Positions 11,466 to 23,775 of a stretch of 64,000 nucleotides of DNA are shown piece by piece (the first letter of the stretch is position 1; every line of letters begins with the position of its first letter). Origin of the DNA: Lunularia cruciata (taxonomy: Eukaryota; Streptophyta; Marchantiopsida; Lunulariales; Lunulariaceae); the NCBI GenBank assembly GCA_948567375.1, contig OX419757.1:52452001-52516000 (forward strand), written 5' to 3'. The notes under the pieces were generated by a model. That model made no database searches, had not been told where the DNA came from, and saw only the letters and a program-made list of their open reading frames with translations. The position numbers and the translations under genes were made by a program.

Positions 11466-12399
11466 GAAGAGTACGAGTTAATTTTTCTTGATTTTTTATC
11501 AATAGTCAAATTAGTTGATTTGCTAAAAAAATTATGTTTTTATGAAAGTTAAAATAAATCACTCACTTGTATGTTTCATTTTGTGACATTTTAATGTAAT
11601 TAACACCCGCTAATCTTCTTGATTTTATCGTACTGTATGATAGTAAATGTATTTTATCATGTAAGATCCACGGCAAGAGAGGTTTGTAAGCAGTATCTTC
11701 CACAAGAATGTATTAACTTAGATGATATTTGCACTAAAGAAGACCTAAATTTCTAATTTAGCCTCTCCCCTTCATAATCCATATTTGTAGGGATTGAATA
11801 TAAAATAATTGTAAAAATTTAATGGTAGATGAAGGATATGGAGAACATGGGGATCAATTATAAGGTAAAAATATTAGGTAAAATTATTTAGTGACAATAA
11901 TCTGGAGTAGATCAAACACTTTGCTGAATACAAATTATTCCATATATTATAAAAGAGAACTAACTAGCAGCCTGATCTTTATTGATCATGAAATTTGTAA
12001 TATACTAAATTTGTGATAGTCCAGTGGTTTACTTAGAAATCTAGACGGTGCAGAGTATTATGCAAGGGTAAAGTTTCTTAAACATATTAATTCAAACCTT
12101 CATATGTGAATACTAATTACTGTAAAATAATCGAAGTATTACATATTAAGAGTTATAGACAGAGATTGCCTCTTTTTTAGCACTTACTCTTAGCAATATA
12201 TTATTCTTCAGTATTTATCTTATATTTCCTGTAATTATTTGTCTCTGATGTTTTCCTCAGCACTGACTTTCCTCTCTTTTCTTGCATTTTTATGTATTTA
12301 CCTTAAAATCAATAAGTAATTTATTTTTCATTAAGCAGAAATTCAGCTTGTTGATCTTGATATGGATTTATAATGTCAGTTCTATAAATTCCATGTGGT

Positions 12400-13299
12400 G
12401 AAAATAATATGCAAGGGTGTACATCTGTCACACGATTATCTAACTGAGACTGTCAAATCTGTATTCGAAAACTAAACCAAACATTGCAAAGGGATGGTGC
12501 CCCATATAAGGAATTTGCCCATACTACCGTATCTTGACTCAGAGCTGAATGCAAATATTTGTTATTCCTTTCTTTCTTTGTCTTTACTTATTTGCGCTCC
12601 CTTTATCTCCTCATCGTTTACCTCGTTTTCGCAAATTTCTTTTTTCTCCTCCTCACCAATAGAGGAACAAATGTATGAATATTCAGCTTGTTGAACGATA
12701 AATCTAACACCCAATAAAACAATGAAATTAACGATCAAAGGATGGGGGTCCCGCTCTGTTTATCCCTTCTTATAACTGGGAATATTTAAGAGGTACAATA
12801 TCCATTGACCGGCCAACCTGAATGGCACGCCACCTCCTTTTGTTCTATACAGCATAGTATTCATCACAGTCGATTCCTGAACGTGGAAACCAGAACTGCG
12901 CAGTTAATGAGGACCTGGTTACAGGGTTACTACCGTCGTCGTAAATTGTGGACTGACACAACGTCGTAGAATAGTGTGGTGGGTCCTGGTCTGCGAAATG
13001 CCCCAGGTTCTTCGGTCGAATTGGCAATAGTGTGCACAATTCCTGTGACAGTTCGGACGCATCGGGAGGGACTTCACCAGAGAGTTCTCGCATCGGATCT
13101 ACTTGAGTGGGTCGAAGGAGAAAGCGGTTGTTTGAAGGTCGCTAAGTTGGTGAGATCTTCGTGTGAGGTTTGTGGTCTGATTCATCGCGTCCCCTGACGT
13201 TCGAAGGAGGTGGAGATCGAAGATTAATTTCTGGTTGTGATCAAACGATCATTGCCCGACGACGGGGAAGTACTGATATTAAGGAAACTCTTAGAGGCC
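12400..13299 (+). promoter_or_regulatory. Probable promoter and 5' UTR region of the LENG1-like gene
   Basis: Base composition changes here from AT-rich repeat DNA to more balanced gene-island DNA. No ORF in it looks coding: those at 12845-13093 (-), 12976-13197 (+) and 13170-13361 (+) overlap one another and share no domain. I cannot place a TATA box or start site with confidence. Confidence 0.4.
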
Positions 13300-14549
13300 A
13301 TGGGTGGCCATGGAGGATTAAACATTCTTCCGCAGAAACGATGGAATGTCTACAATTTTGACAATCGGGAGAAGGTTAGGAAGGATGAGGAAGAGGCAGC
13401 GCGGGAGGAAGCGATTCGACAACAGAAAGCCAAGAGAGAGGAGACCGAGTTCAAATTGGAGAAGTTACGTCAGGCTGCTCTAACGAAGAGGAGAAGATTA
13501 GAGCCGGGAACAAATGGTCGCCAGGACGAGGGTGCTATTGTCGTGAGGGAAACTGTTGCAGTTGAGGGAACTTTGGTCACAAAGGATGAGGTGGAGAAGG
13601 CAAGGCACATCAACCTGTTTGCAGAGTTTGAAGCGAGGGAGAAAGAAGGCAAGGATATGGTTCAGGAGAAGGAGAAAGACATGAAATACGGAAGCAAAGG
13701 AAAAAAGGATAGGAATCAATATCAGGACCATAAAGATAGGCAGTTGGAGAAGAAGGATGGAAAGCCAACTGGAGAACCAGCTGATGAAAAGTACAGGTTG
13801 GGACATGGCGCCCTTGGCAAAACCGGAAAGAAGCCGTGGTACATGATCAAAACATTTATGGTTGAGAGAAGTAAAAATGAGAAAAGAGAAAGATCAGATA
13901 CCAGGGTTCATGTTTCCGGTAAGTTGCAATTCCTTCAATAATTTGTGGAGGTTGCTAGGCTAGGTTAATTTCAACATGAGGAATCATTTGCTTTAATTCG
14001 GGCAATTATCTTCAGGCATATTAACAAGTAGATCGAAGTTGAGAATCGCACTCCTTTTTTGGGGGATCCATGGGTGGTATGCTTTGCATCTTCTGAGTTC
14101 ATAATGGAAGAGAAAACTCTAGGGGAGGGGTACACTGATAGCATGAAACATGACACTGTATAACAGCGTTTGGTCTATGGATGGGTCTAGGGTTTCTCGT
14201 GTTCTACGAACTCCTCTGCCATTCATTTGTATGTTTCCTTGCTGATCTTGTTCACAGCGCATGAGTGGTTTTCTTTGATATTCTTGTCTCTGCCAAGTTT
14301 TAGTATTTATACTGCGTATCTGTTTATTGTTATGCAGCTAAGGTGGACGATAAGTCGCACAAGTCATCAAACTCTAAGAAGTCTTTAGAAGATCTTAGAG
14401 CAGAAAGACGAGTTCGCGAACAGGAAGAGAGAGAAAAGGCTCGGAGAGTGGTGATTGCTAAAGCGGGTTCGTCCATGAACAATGGTTACACTCGTCTTGC
14501 GGATGGACGTGTGCCTCATTATCATGCTAGTTTTGGTAATGCCCGGTAG
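13300..14549 (+). CDS. LENG1: LENG1-like protein with N-terminal Cir_N domain
   Basis: Two exons: 13300-13918 and 14338-14549, joined at a GT-AG intron (GTAAGT donor, TATGCAG acceptor) with codon phase kept, giving about 276 residues. The start ATG is the one directly before GGHGGLNILPQKRWNVYN, because NILPxKxWxVxNxDN is the conserved N-terminus of the leukocyte-receptor-cluster member 1 family (Cir_N domain, residues about 5-50). A highly charged helical region rich in KEER follows (about 25-150), then a Lys/Asp-rich linker. Exon 2 carries a second conserved block, KSLEDLRAERRVREQEERE, typical of the family's C-terminus. Related Cir_N proteins are nuclear and linked to splicing or transcription co-repression; the plant role is not established. 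No paralogue or operon-like partner is nearby. Confidence 0.85.
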
Positions 14550-17500
14550 TAAGAACATGGTTTGACTCTGGGAATCATCCTCAAAGTGACATGATGAGGA
14601 GAGACGGACGACTCTTGTGTAGGTATCGTCAACAACATGGGGAACACCATACGTTTTACAAGATTAGTAGGTTTATGTAGAATTTTGCAGACCCGTCTTG
14701 TCAAATTGATCTCAGTAAAAACTAGATTTTCTCTGTGGATTCTTTTCATTGTCTATCTCGCGCAGTCTAGCAAATCATTAGCTGCAAAAATAGTCACGGA
14801 GGTCTGTACTGCTCATTTGCTAAGTTTAAAATTCGTGAAGGATGCAAAGATCAAGGGAGATATAATGTATGAGTAAACGAGCTAAGAATACGCTTGATAG
14901 CAAAAAGAAGTTATCACAAGGGCAGCTATCATGAGAATACGATGCTAAGTGCGTATCCATTTTGCAGGACTACATGCAGGCCTGCAAACATTGATGATTC
15001 CCGGCGAGCGGTTGGTGACATGGAGAATGTTGAAGTCGCTTGTGAATCCCCTTTACGGTGCGGTCTCAAATATGCAGTCAACGTTATGACACGAAAATCA
15101 CAGACAGCTGGCTGAGCATAAATTAGTCCAGCGTGCAGTGCATGCTGAGTCTAACTCAGAGTCTGTGTTAGCTACATTGCCCTTCACGAAATTTTGTTAT
15201 GTATCACACTGCTGGTTGTTGCATGTATTTAGGAAAATTGTATATAAATAAAAGCGAAGATTTTGAGAATATTTCACCTTACTTGAATTGCGTGCTGATA
15301 CTAACTCAGTACGCAACGGGTAGCTGTTCCGCATCATTTATCTGCCACTTTAAGCCTTTGCATGGAATATTTATGTCCTCTACGTAATCGATTCACGTGT
15401 GATTTGTTCCAGGACCGCCTCGTCCAAAAGAAGAACTCATAACACCACACACCTCAACACAAGAACTTATCTTGATGAGTAGAACAAGACCCTATCTTGC
15501 TACCTCTGTCTCCAAAACTTCCTATATCCGGTTGCTGAGGAGAAGCTCCTAATCTAGGTTGTCTCCTCTTCGACTAAGAGCTTTTGTTTGCCTTCTAATC
15601 TGGTCTTGTTCTACTCGTCAGGATTTAGTCTTGTTAGCTGCAGTTGAAGCTAGGAGGGCGTTAGTTGCCCGATCTTTTTACACAAAACTTCTTGTGTATG
15701 ACACTGCTGGTTGATGGGTATAGGTAGAATTCTTGTAGGTAATAAAGGTGAAGATTTTCCGAGCATGTTACTCGGTATAGAGTGGCACGTCTCCCCAAAC
15801 TCATGCATTGTAGTTTCTTCCCCAAAGATCTGAGAAACTAGCAAATTGCAACTTTTTCTTGGGATTCATTACCATGTCGTCAAAGGTATTTGTACCACAA
15901 GTTCTGGAAGTGTCTCAATCAGTGTGTCTCATCCGACATCAGATTTCTAAGTAGAATCTGCTGTCGAATTTCCTGTTTCCTCTTATACGAAAAAGCGGAT
16001 AGTGAGTAGTCTTGGTTTCTGACACTTCTTACAGATTCATTGTATTTGCTCCTGCATCGGGAGACAGATAGAGAGATTCTATAAATCGAAGTCTTATTAA
16101 GATTGAAAATAGATGTTTTCTCATTAGAGCTTACACCAGTCGTACATGCTGTGGCTGATGCCACCGGGTATCATGCTGACTTGTTGATGTGCTTGTTTAG
16201 CCTGTTGGCTACTCCATGCTCCATAATCTCAAGTTACCTATACTGAGGATATTAGTTATAAAGTCGGGGTCAGCAGTGGCTACTCCTGTCGTATTCAAAT
16301 TGCTGTTCGGCTCAGTTAATATATCCTACCATAACAGCTCTTTGTGATGAGGTTGTGCTCCATCTTTCTTGCCTATAACTTGAGTTTGAAAATGAAAGAG
16401 AAGAACGACCACAGATCAATAGATTTCTCTTATACAGCCACACTGAATCAATGGATATTTTCTACACTACTAATTCATGCTGGAGAAAGTGACGACCTCG
16501 TATTTGCTTCACGTCTTACTTAACATGTATTGTCCATTCTTTTAGTAATTAAGTTCGAAATGCTCAAAGTTTACGAAAAGGCTTGTTTCTACTGTACTAG
16601 TTCATACTCCACCAACTGACCTGCTTCACGGCTTACTTTGACAACCGGAATTGTCTATTCTTCTGGTTCATTGGCTTCAAAATGCTCAAACATGCAATGA
16701 GGGTTGTTCATCCCTTTACACTCATTGGCATGCACCACCTGCCCAGAGCAATAGAGGACGGCAGCGGGACTTGTTGAGAAGGAGAAGATCAACTTGACAA
16801 CAGGGCTAAAATAGGGTTCTTTACGCCTAGGAGGGAGGCGAACGTCTGCATCAACCTTCATACCTTCAAAAGATAATACAGGAAACGAGAGTGAGAAAAC
16901 GTGCAGGGAATAAAGTACATACGATTTTGCGTGTGTTGTTATCGACCGAGGGAATATACGTGGTAGGTCTGGATGAATTTGTCTATGGCACACTTGTCGT
17001 ATTATCAAATGCTTCCATATGATGCTGTGGTGATCTGAATGTGTTGAAGAATGAAGATATTGGAGACTTGTCAGATAGAGAATCTAGGATCCGTCAAAAC
17101 ACATGCTATATTCGCTGGTTGAATCGCTATGAACTTTTGGCGTGCAAGAGCTAATAGATTAAGTTGCGTGGATTTCATGCCAATCTTCTGGAAACGGTAT
17201 ATGGCCTCGACAACTGGTTTAACATTGCATCAAAGTGATTGTGTTTGAGTTATTCTTATAAATATTGAGCTAGAAATACGAGCATCAAGGATACTTGTTA
17301 AAGTAAAAGTTGAGCCACAAAAGTCGTTTCAAAGAGACAAAACGTTTCGACGAAGTATTTTAATCAGACTGAATTTGTTGTGTGCAAGCTTATATCTACA
17401 AACTCCTTAGAAAGCAAGTGGGGAATGAACTTACTAAAGAGTTGAACTAGAAAAAAGTGAGAAATGTAAGAAATAATCATTAGTTCGAATATAGTAGGGT

Positions 17501-18044
17501 GTTCTGGTCATTGCCATTATTACCCTTATTGCTGATGATGACCAGATCACAAGGCCCGGGCCGGGGGAAGCAACGCGCACATGTCACAACCCGAACATGC
17601 CTTACCAAGTGCAAAACAGGTTTCCAAAATATCGCGGGTAATGCAGAGACGCCCGTTATATGTGTAGGCGGAGGGTAGGAAACCGGGGCAATAAAAGACC
17701 CGCGCCAAGCCAGCCTTGTGCGAAACCAGGCCTTTCCAAACCCCGGGCTAGAAACCACTGTTACTGTACGCAGTGTTCAGTAGGAATGGTCGCGGGCAGG
17801 TCGAGGTGACCCAGCCCGCGGTGAAGTAATAAGAAGCCCTCATGAAAAGCCCGGCCCGTGATAGGCTTGCTTCAGTGGCCCGCCTCGAACCATCGCACAT
17901 TACGTTTTGCATCTGTTTGCTCGTTCTGGAGCGCAAGAGAAAATTTGTGTTGCACAAGACTCTGTATCCGAAGACGATTTTTCGGGAACCAGGACTGATT
18001 TGAGTACTCGGAGGAAAGCTGGTCGGAGAATAGAGGGAGGAGCT
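14550..18044. other. Intergenic region between the LENG1-like gene and RPN3
   Basis: About 3.5 kb without an assignable gene. It should contain the 3' UTR of the upstream gene and the RPN3 promoter. The most gene-like item is the end of a minus-strand ORF (16655-16857), listed separately. A GC-rich patch with many CCCGG and GGGCC motifs lies at about 17550-17890, just upstream of RPN3. Other ORFs here (14637-14876, 15919-16164 and similar) show no domain or splice support. Confidence 0.45.
16655..16857 (-). other. Possible terminal exon of an unrecognised minus-strand gene
   Basis: The minus-strand reading frame ending at 16655 has balanced composition, including RLPPRRKEPYFSPVV, then VLYCSGQVVHANEC and an acidic end. 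An intron-like acceptor (GATGCAG) precedes it. I could not find upstream exons or name a family. It may be a gene fragment or chance. Confidence 0.22.
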
Positions 18045-21000
18045 ATGGGGTTGGATATCGAAATGAAGGATTCCGGCACTGCATCAGCTGCCGACCAGCC
18101 TACTCCTCCGCCGCCTGTTCCTCATATTACTCGTATGTATTAAGATTTCATAATATGTGATCGGAGGTTAGTTTTTAGCAGCATGTGCAGACGTATGTAA
18201 TTTCGTTTGAGGAATTGCGGAAAGGTTGATTCGGAAGGGTTCCGATCAGACGTTGAGCAAGCATGCTTGATCTCTTGAGCTGCGAAAATTGTTGCGGGAG
18301 TCTCTAGCGAAAGGTTTTGACTCTGGTTGAAAATTTGGAATGATTTGTCTAAAGAATACCTTCTGGTTTCGTACGCACGAGTACAGGGATGATAGGTCGT
18401 GAAACATACTGTAGATTTCTTCTGTTAATTGGTCTCGAAGCTCAAGCCCTATTTTAGATTTTGAAGAGTACAGGAATGTTTGCGGGGCATCGTTAGGGTT
18501 TCGTCGCTTGCTGACCAACGAGCTCGATGTCGTTGATTGTGCAAAATGTTTACGTATTTCCGGTTATACTAGAACCAGCTTCATGCTCTGTGTCTTTGGT
18601 TTCTTATTATGTCTTCTCCGTTTAGCCCAAGCTTTTGGATGACTAGTCAACCTCGAGTGCCATCCTGCTGGTAAATTATTCTGTCTTTCCGTCGAAGGGT
18701 TCTGGGAGGCTCTCCATAATTGGTTCAATCTCCCTTTCTTTTATGGCTGTAAAGATTGCTGCAACCTTGCTCCTACATCCTCAAGGTTCTGCATGGGGAG
18801 AAATAATCTTAGGTCAGACCAAACTGCCACATGTGCAGAGCATGAATGCCTGCTGTTTGATACGGAAACACCCTTCACGTCACGGTTTCTGAGAACGTGA
18901 TCGTTTCCAGTCGGCTTTTAACAACCCTGCAACATTGTCCCCTTCCGGAGGCACACAATACCTTCCGCGCTTTCCAACTTGCCGGATGGGGAAAGCGAAG
19001 CTACTGCGTGCAGCAGAGGCCGATGGAAGTACCCTGACAGACGGGAGCGCGGAGGATGATCCTCAAGAACAGGGAATGCACCACGATATGTATATTAACC
19101 TTCAGACAGAGTTGAAAGGGCTGCGACTCCACCTCCTCAAGCTCGAAGTGGAGAGTAATCTCCGCGAGGAGAAGTTGTTCAAAGCAGTTTCTGCGTTGGA
19201 GAAGCTGGTGGGGGAACAGGGATCCAAGATACGTCAGTTAGAGCGGAAGAATCATGTCTTAGCTGGGATGCTTGTGGATGTAACTCAGGAACCAGAATTT
19301 CTCTACGCTGAAATGATAAACGATACAGGGCATGGTCAGGAAGTCTTGCTTCACGAACGTGAAAGCAATGTCGTAGGTGAGGTACCTCCAGAGAACAAAG
19401 AGTTTGGTCTCGGGGAGGGTCTCTTTGAGGAGCTGCCGGATGTGACGTCTGAAGGGCTCAGCTTAGATGATTCTATGTCGCAGAGTTATCCTGAAGAAAA
19501 GAGCAAAAGCAGTGTGGGCAGTTGCTCCAAGAAGGGCCCTGAAGGAAATAATGGAGATGTAGGGAGCTCATGCAACTCTTTTGTTGAGATACTGCAAACA
19601 AAGAGAAAGGAAGTCTGGGACAACAGTAAATCCGAGGGCGAGGTCCTGGAATCAGATAGTAGAAATATAGGAATCGAATTTCTTCATAGAAGGGATACGA
19701 TGAAATTTGAAAATGGGGAAGTTGGTGTCTCCAACCCTACCGTCAAGGTGGGGCCGAAGGTAAAGAACATTGTTGTGGTGGACGAAGGCATATTATCAAT
19801 TGAGTTGCTGAAAGCTGGTAAGAAGGACTTGGGGAATGAAAGCATCTTCTTTGAAGAGAAGCTGGAAGTAGTTGATAGAAGTCTAGGGGGAGAAGGAAGT
19901 TCTTCCATGAAAATATCGGCTTCAGAGTTGGACGAAAGTGTCAAAGTAGCCTGGACTATTAACAACAAGTCCTTTCCTGATTGTGACGTCGTCAAGTTTA
20001 TCGATGAAGTGATAAATAAGCGTAAAGAAAGTAACTGCCCCCTAGAAACAAAAGGAAAGGACGATTTTGGCAGGGGGAGAGAAACCCGAGAGAATACAAA
20101 TGAAAGTGATTTGTTTGTTGATGAACTTATGAATGATCAACCCGGCGAAGATAAGTTGCTGGATAAGGAACATGGAGGCTCAGGAACATTGATGAAAAGT
20201 ATGGTGACCACGGAAAAACCTTACGTGGACTCCAATCCCATGATAGACGAAACACCGGAAAAGGAACGAGGACTACACAAGATCAGTGTCTCCCATCTGT
20301 GCCCACTGGAGCCTGAACCCAGAGGTAGATATTGCCCGTACATCCGGTGATAGTCTACAAAACTTATCGTCTTTCCTAGAGCACAGGAGCTATGTCACAA
20401 ACACGTCGTCACACAGTGAGGACTACTGTCCGGTTGTAGACTTGAGGACTTCGATTTTCTACGGTTCAATCAAATCGTCATCCCGCAGTCTGGTCAGTCT
20501 GATGAAATTGAGACTCCCACGGAAATTTTGACATTTTCTGACACGCACCAGACATTTTAACAACCTAACGACGGGATGGGATGAGAGATCTGCTTGAGAG
20601 AAAATATGGTGTTGCCGTTTATGTTCGTATTACATGCAGATACATTAGTCACCTAGGCTGTGCTCACTAGTTTAAATTCCCTCTTCTATGACATCATTCA
20701 ACTTAACTCTGTTATGAAACTTGGGTTCTTAATTTTTTTCTGAGCAGACTTGAAGACACTTGTAGCGTTGATAGAGAAGGGAGTCGCGACTAAGGAAATG
20801 CGGCTCATGGTTCGTGTCATGCGACACACTATGACGATCAGGCGCCAACTCACTGCTTCCATTCTGATATCGTTTCTTCAACAGTCACTACCAGCTGGTT
20901 CAGAGCCTCTGTCGCGCTTGGTTCCTTACCTGTCCAAAGTAAGGGTTATTTCCTTTCTCGGCATCCATTAATTAAATAATAGCATCAGGACACTGGTTTC

Positions 21001-23775
21001 AGCTCAGGGGATGTATAGTTGCGCAGCTTGAAATTCACAATTTCGTTTTTGCTGTTTCAGGACGAGGACAAAGACATGGATGTTGATGCCCCTTCTCCTG
21101 CTGGACAGTCCCAGCCTCCCGTCAAGCAAACTCTTCTCCCAGAAGTTGAAATATATTCCTACTTGCTTACCTTGATTTTCCTTATCGACCAAAAGCAGTA
21201 TGAGGCGGTAAGATCATCAACGACTTACACTTTTGCATCGTTGATACTTTCTCAAATTTCACTGAAGCAGTAAGTCTAGTTGCTTTTGAAAGAAAAGCAT
21301 TGTCTAGGGGAGTCCCTAGAGGGAGTTCTTACACTGTATGTCTGTATGAACTGCACAGGCAAAAACCTTGTCAGTTCTGGCAATTAAGAGAGTGCAAAAC
21401 TTCAACCGCAGGACCTTGGATGTATTGGCAGCTAGGCTATACTTCTACTTCTCCTACAGTTTTGAGTTAGCGGGGAGTCTATCTCAGATTCGGAGGTAGG
21501 AATTGGATTTGGAATGTCATTTTTCCTTTTGATATAAGCAGCTCTTTGCAGAAGGACATTGCATTGCTTCTATCTAATCGCAAAGTCCTATAACCTTCCC
21601 ACTGCTGGGGATGATCTTGACGGCCTAGAACGCAAAAGCAAATGCTAAGAGGATTAAAAGCACATTTTCACCAGAGAAGCTCGATTTGATTGGTTAGGAA
21701 GCCTCTGTATGGCAAGTGGAATGCTTATAGGCTATAGACCAACATCTATGAGAGCCTTGTGCACCGTTCTGATGTTGCTCTAGGGCACCTCTTTCGAGCT
21801 CAGCACTATGTTGACTCTTCTGACTCAGTTATTTTGCACACTGCCAGTTCGTTATTAGCACTCCATCGTACGGCCACATTGAGACATGACGAACTTGGAC
21901 AGGTATGTCCACTTACCCAAGCCCTCTTATGAAGTAGGTTTACACTTGAGCTACCTTCCAAGTGGTGTATCTGAAATGAAAATTGTGAGGTTGATTAGAG
22001 GTGTTGTGCTGGTTTCAGGAAACCCTCCTTAACTTGCTTCTACGCAATTATCTACATTACAATCTATATGATCAAGCAGAGAAGCTACGGTCCAAGACAC
22101 AGCGAGTCGAATCTCATTCAAATCAGCAGGTTAGTAGATGAGACAATTGTACTGTGAGAGTTTCTATACCTATATGCCCATATGATATGCATTGTTTACT
22201 GGCAAGTGAATCTTTACATACCAGGTAGCAACATGCATCTCCTAATCTTGATATTTGATCCAGCATTCTTTTGTCTTTCTCAACCTGCTGTGCCGAAGTT
22301 TTTTTATCTCTTAATAGACTAAATCGACTGCGATGTAGTTTCTTACTTCCGCGTAATGATTGTTGACGGGTTTTCCCTCATTTCATACCTCTTACTGCCC
22401 TCACGGATTGTCTTATTTTTCACATTAGAGATCTTTGTGCACCTTTGTGTCAGGTATGTTTCTACAGGATACGCATGTCCTCTGTCATCCCTCATGCAAC
22501 GGTGATCATCTTCTTCTCAAGATGAACCTTCAGTCTTGTGCCTAACATGATGTTGTTTCTAACATTTTCAGTTATGCCGATACCTTTACTATCTTGGAAG
22601 AATACGGACAATTCAGTTGGAGTACACAGACTCAAAAGAATGTCTATTACAAGCAGCCAGGAAGGCTCCAAGCACTGCTCGAGGGTTCCGAATCCAGTGC
22701 AACAAATGGGCCGTCATTGTTCGTCTTCTTTTGGGAGAGATTCCTGAGCGCACAACCTTCATGCAGCAGGGAATGCAGAAACCTCTGAGGCCATATTTTG
22801 AGTTGACCAACGTAAGTATCACCTCCCGGCCTCTGGACACTCCAAAGCTTGCCCGGATTGTAGTTAGACTACTGAGGGTTTAGTTGCTGCAAAAGGTTTC
22901 AACTTGTAAGGATTATCTTGACCCAAGTTATTATATTTGCAAATAATTCCTTGTTACTAAGCCAAGTCTCGTGCTTCCAACTGTATTCTCCCATTATACG
23001 GCCCAAGTTCAGACAGATACTTTCTGGTACTGTTGCGTTTCTTCATCAACCTCAGGTTTTGTTAGATGTCTAAGTCGTTTAATCAGTTAATCTTCAAGTG
23101 TTGAAATCTTTTCTGCACTCCATTCCAGGACAAGGGAGAGTCACGCCCGGTCATAGGAACAGGTAAATCGGGTAATAGGAACGGGTTCTATATTTGATCA
23201 CTTAATGTGTCCTATGACTTATGCTACTTAAACCTAAATCTTTTTGTCGCTGCTTGCAGGCTGTGCGAATTGGTGATCTGGAGCTTTTCAGATCAGTAGC
23301 TGAAAGAAATGCAAGCACGTTTCATGCTGACAAAACGCAGAACCTGATCGTCCGACTCCGACACAATGTCATAAGAACTGGGCTGCGTAACATTAGCATT
23401 TCTTACTCTCGAATTTCTCTTGCCGACGTTGCAGCAAAGCTTCATCTTCAATCAGCCACTGCAGTGGCAGATGCCGAAAGCATTGTGACAAAAGCCATCC
23501 GTGATGGTGGTATCGATGCTACTGCTGATCATGCGAATGGCTGGATGCAGTCCAAGGAGACGGGTGATATTTATTCCACTCAAGAACCACAAACAGCGTT
23601 CCACTCCAGAATCGCTTTTTGCTTAAATACCCATAATGAAGCGGTGAAAGCTTTGAGGTTTCCACCTGACGCACATAAGAAAGAGCTCGAAAGTGCTGAG
23701 AAGCGGCGCGAACGTCAACAGCAAGAGCAGGAGCTTGCGAAGCACATTGCAGAGGAAGATGACGATGAGTTCTAA
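18045..23775 (+). CDS. RPN3: 26S proteasome non-ATPase regulatory subunit RPN3 (PSMD3)
   Basis: Eight exons inferred by phase and homology: 18045-18132, 20748-20938, 21061-21207, 21359-21495, 21848-21902, 22019-22129, 22572-22811, 23260-23775. They give about 494 residues, close to the usual 480-500. RPN3 is a structural subunit of the proteasome lid, built of helical repeats and a PCI domain, and supports RPN11-dependent deubiquitination. The start MGLDIEMKD matches the short acidic N-terminus of plant homologues. Family landmarks: IEKGV (exon 2), [14 protein letters not shown] (exon 4), [37 protein letters not shown] split over exons 5-6, [18 protein letters not shown] (exon 7), and the PCI core [19 protein letters not shown] with [11 protein letters not shown] (exon 8). 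The C-terminus is the usual acidic tail EEDDDEF. Intron 1 is 2.6 kb and contains a large same-strand ORF. Confidence 0.93.
18986..20350 (+). CDS. Unrecognised 454-codon ORF nested in RPN3 intron 1
   Basis: A single long frame with balanced codon use, quite unlike the short chance ORFs nearby. I start it at ATG 18986 ([15 protein letters not shown]); the frame is open upstream to about 18935 without another ATG. Residues about 38-97 form a probable coiled coil ([16 protein letters not shown], then [19 protein letters not shown]). The rest is acidic, Ser/Glu/Lys-rich and probably disordered. I recognise no family. A possible donor at 20324/20325 (CAGAG|GTAGAT) lies 26 bases before the stop and leaves codon phase 1, the same phase as RPN3 exon 1, so splicing to RPN3 exon 2 would be in frame. 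It could therefore be an independent nested gene, an alternative first exon of RPN3, or a decaying retrocopy. A further frame continues 20286-20531, which would fit a frameshift near the end. Confidence 0.55.
   Translation: MGKAKLLRAAEADGSTLTDGSAEDDPQEQGMHHDMYINLQTELKGLRLHLLKLEVESNLREEKLFKAVSALEKLVGEQGSKIRQLERKNHVLAGMLVDVTQEPEFLYAEMINDTGHGQEVLLHERESNVVGEVPPENKEFGLGEGLFEELPDVTSEGLSLDDSMSQSYPEEKSKSSVGSCSKKGPEGNNGDVGSSCNSFVEILQTKRKEVWDNSKSEGEVLESDSRNIGIEFLHRRDTMKFENGEVGVSNPTVKVGPKVKNIVVVDEGILSIELLKAGKKDLGNESIFFEEKLEVVDRSLGGEGSSSMKISASELDESVKVAWTINNKSFPDCDVVKFIDEVINKRKESNCPLETKGKDDFGRGRETRENTNESDLFVDELMNDQPGEDKLLDKEHGGSGTLMKSMVTTEKPYVDSNPMIDETPEKERGLHKISVSHLCPLEPEPRGRYCPYIR

Larger units (their letters stand above)
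8549..12399. other. AT-rich intergenic DNA with repeats, no gene
   Basis: Nearly 4 kb with frequent stops in all frames. It contains one copy of a dispersed repeat (about 10266-10590), a TA/TC microsatellite (11008-11080) and an 86-bp minisatellite (11227-11465), listed separately. The 63-codon ORF at 9367-9558 has no recognisable feature. Confidence 0.6.

Noticed and set aside
11276-11509. 77-codon repetitive minus-strand ORF
   Set aside because: It is a reading of an 86-bp minisatellite; its repeats mirror the DNA unit and it has no independent support.
18246-18518. 90-codon minus-strand ORF in RPN3 intron 1
   Set aside because: No motif, and it is well within the range of chance for this base composition.
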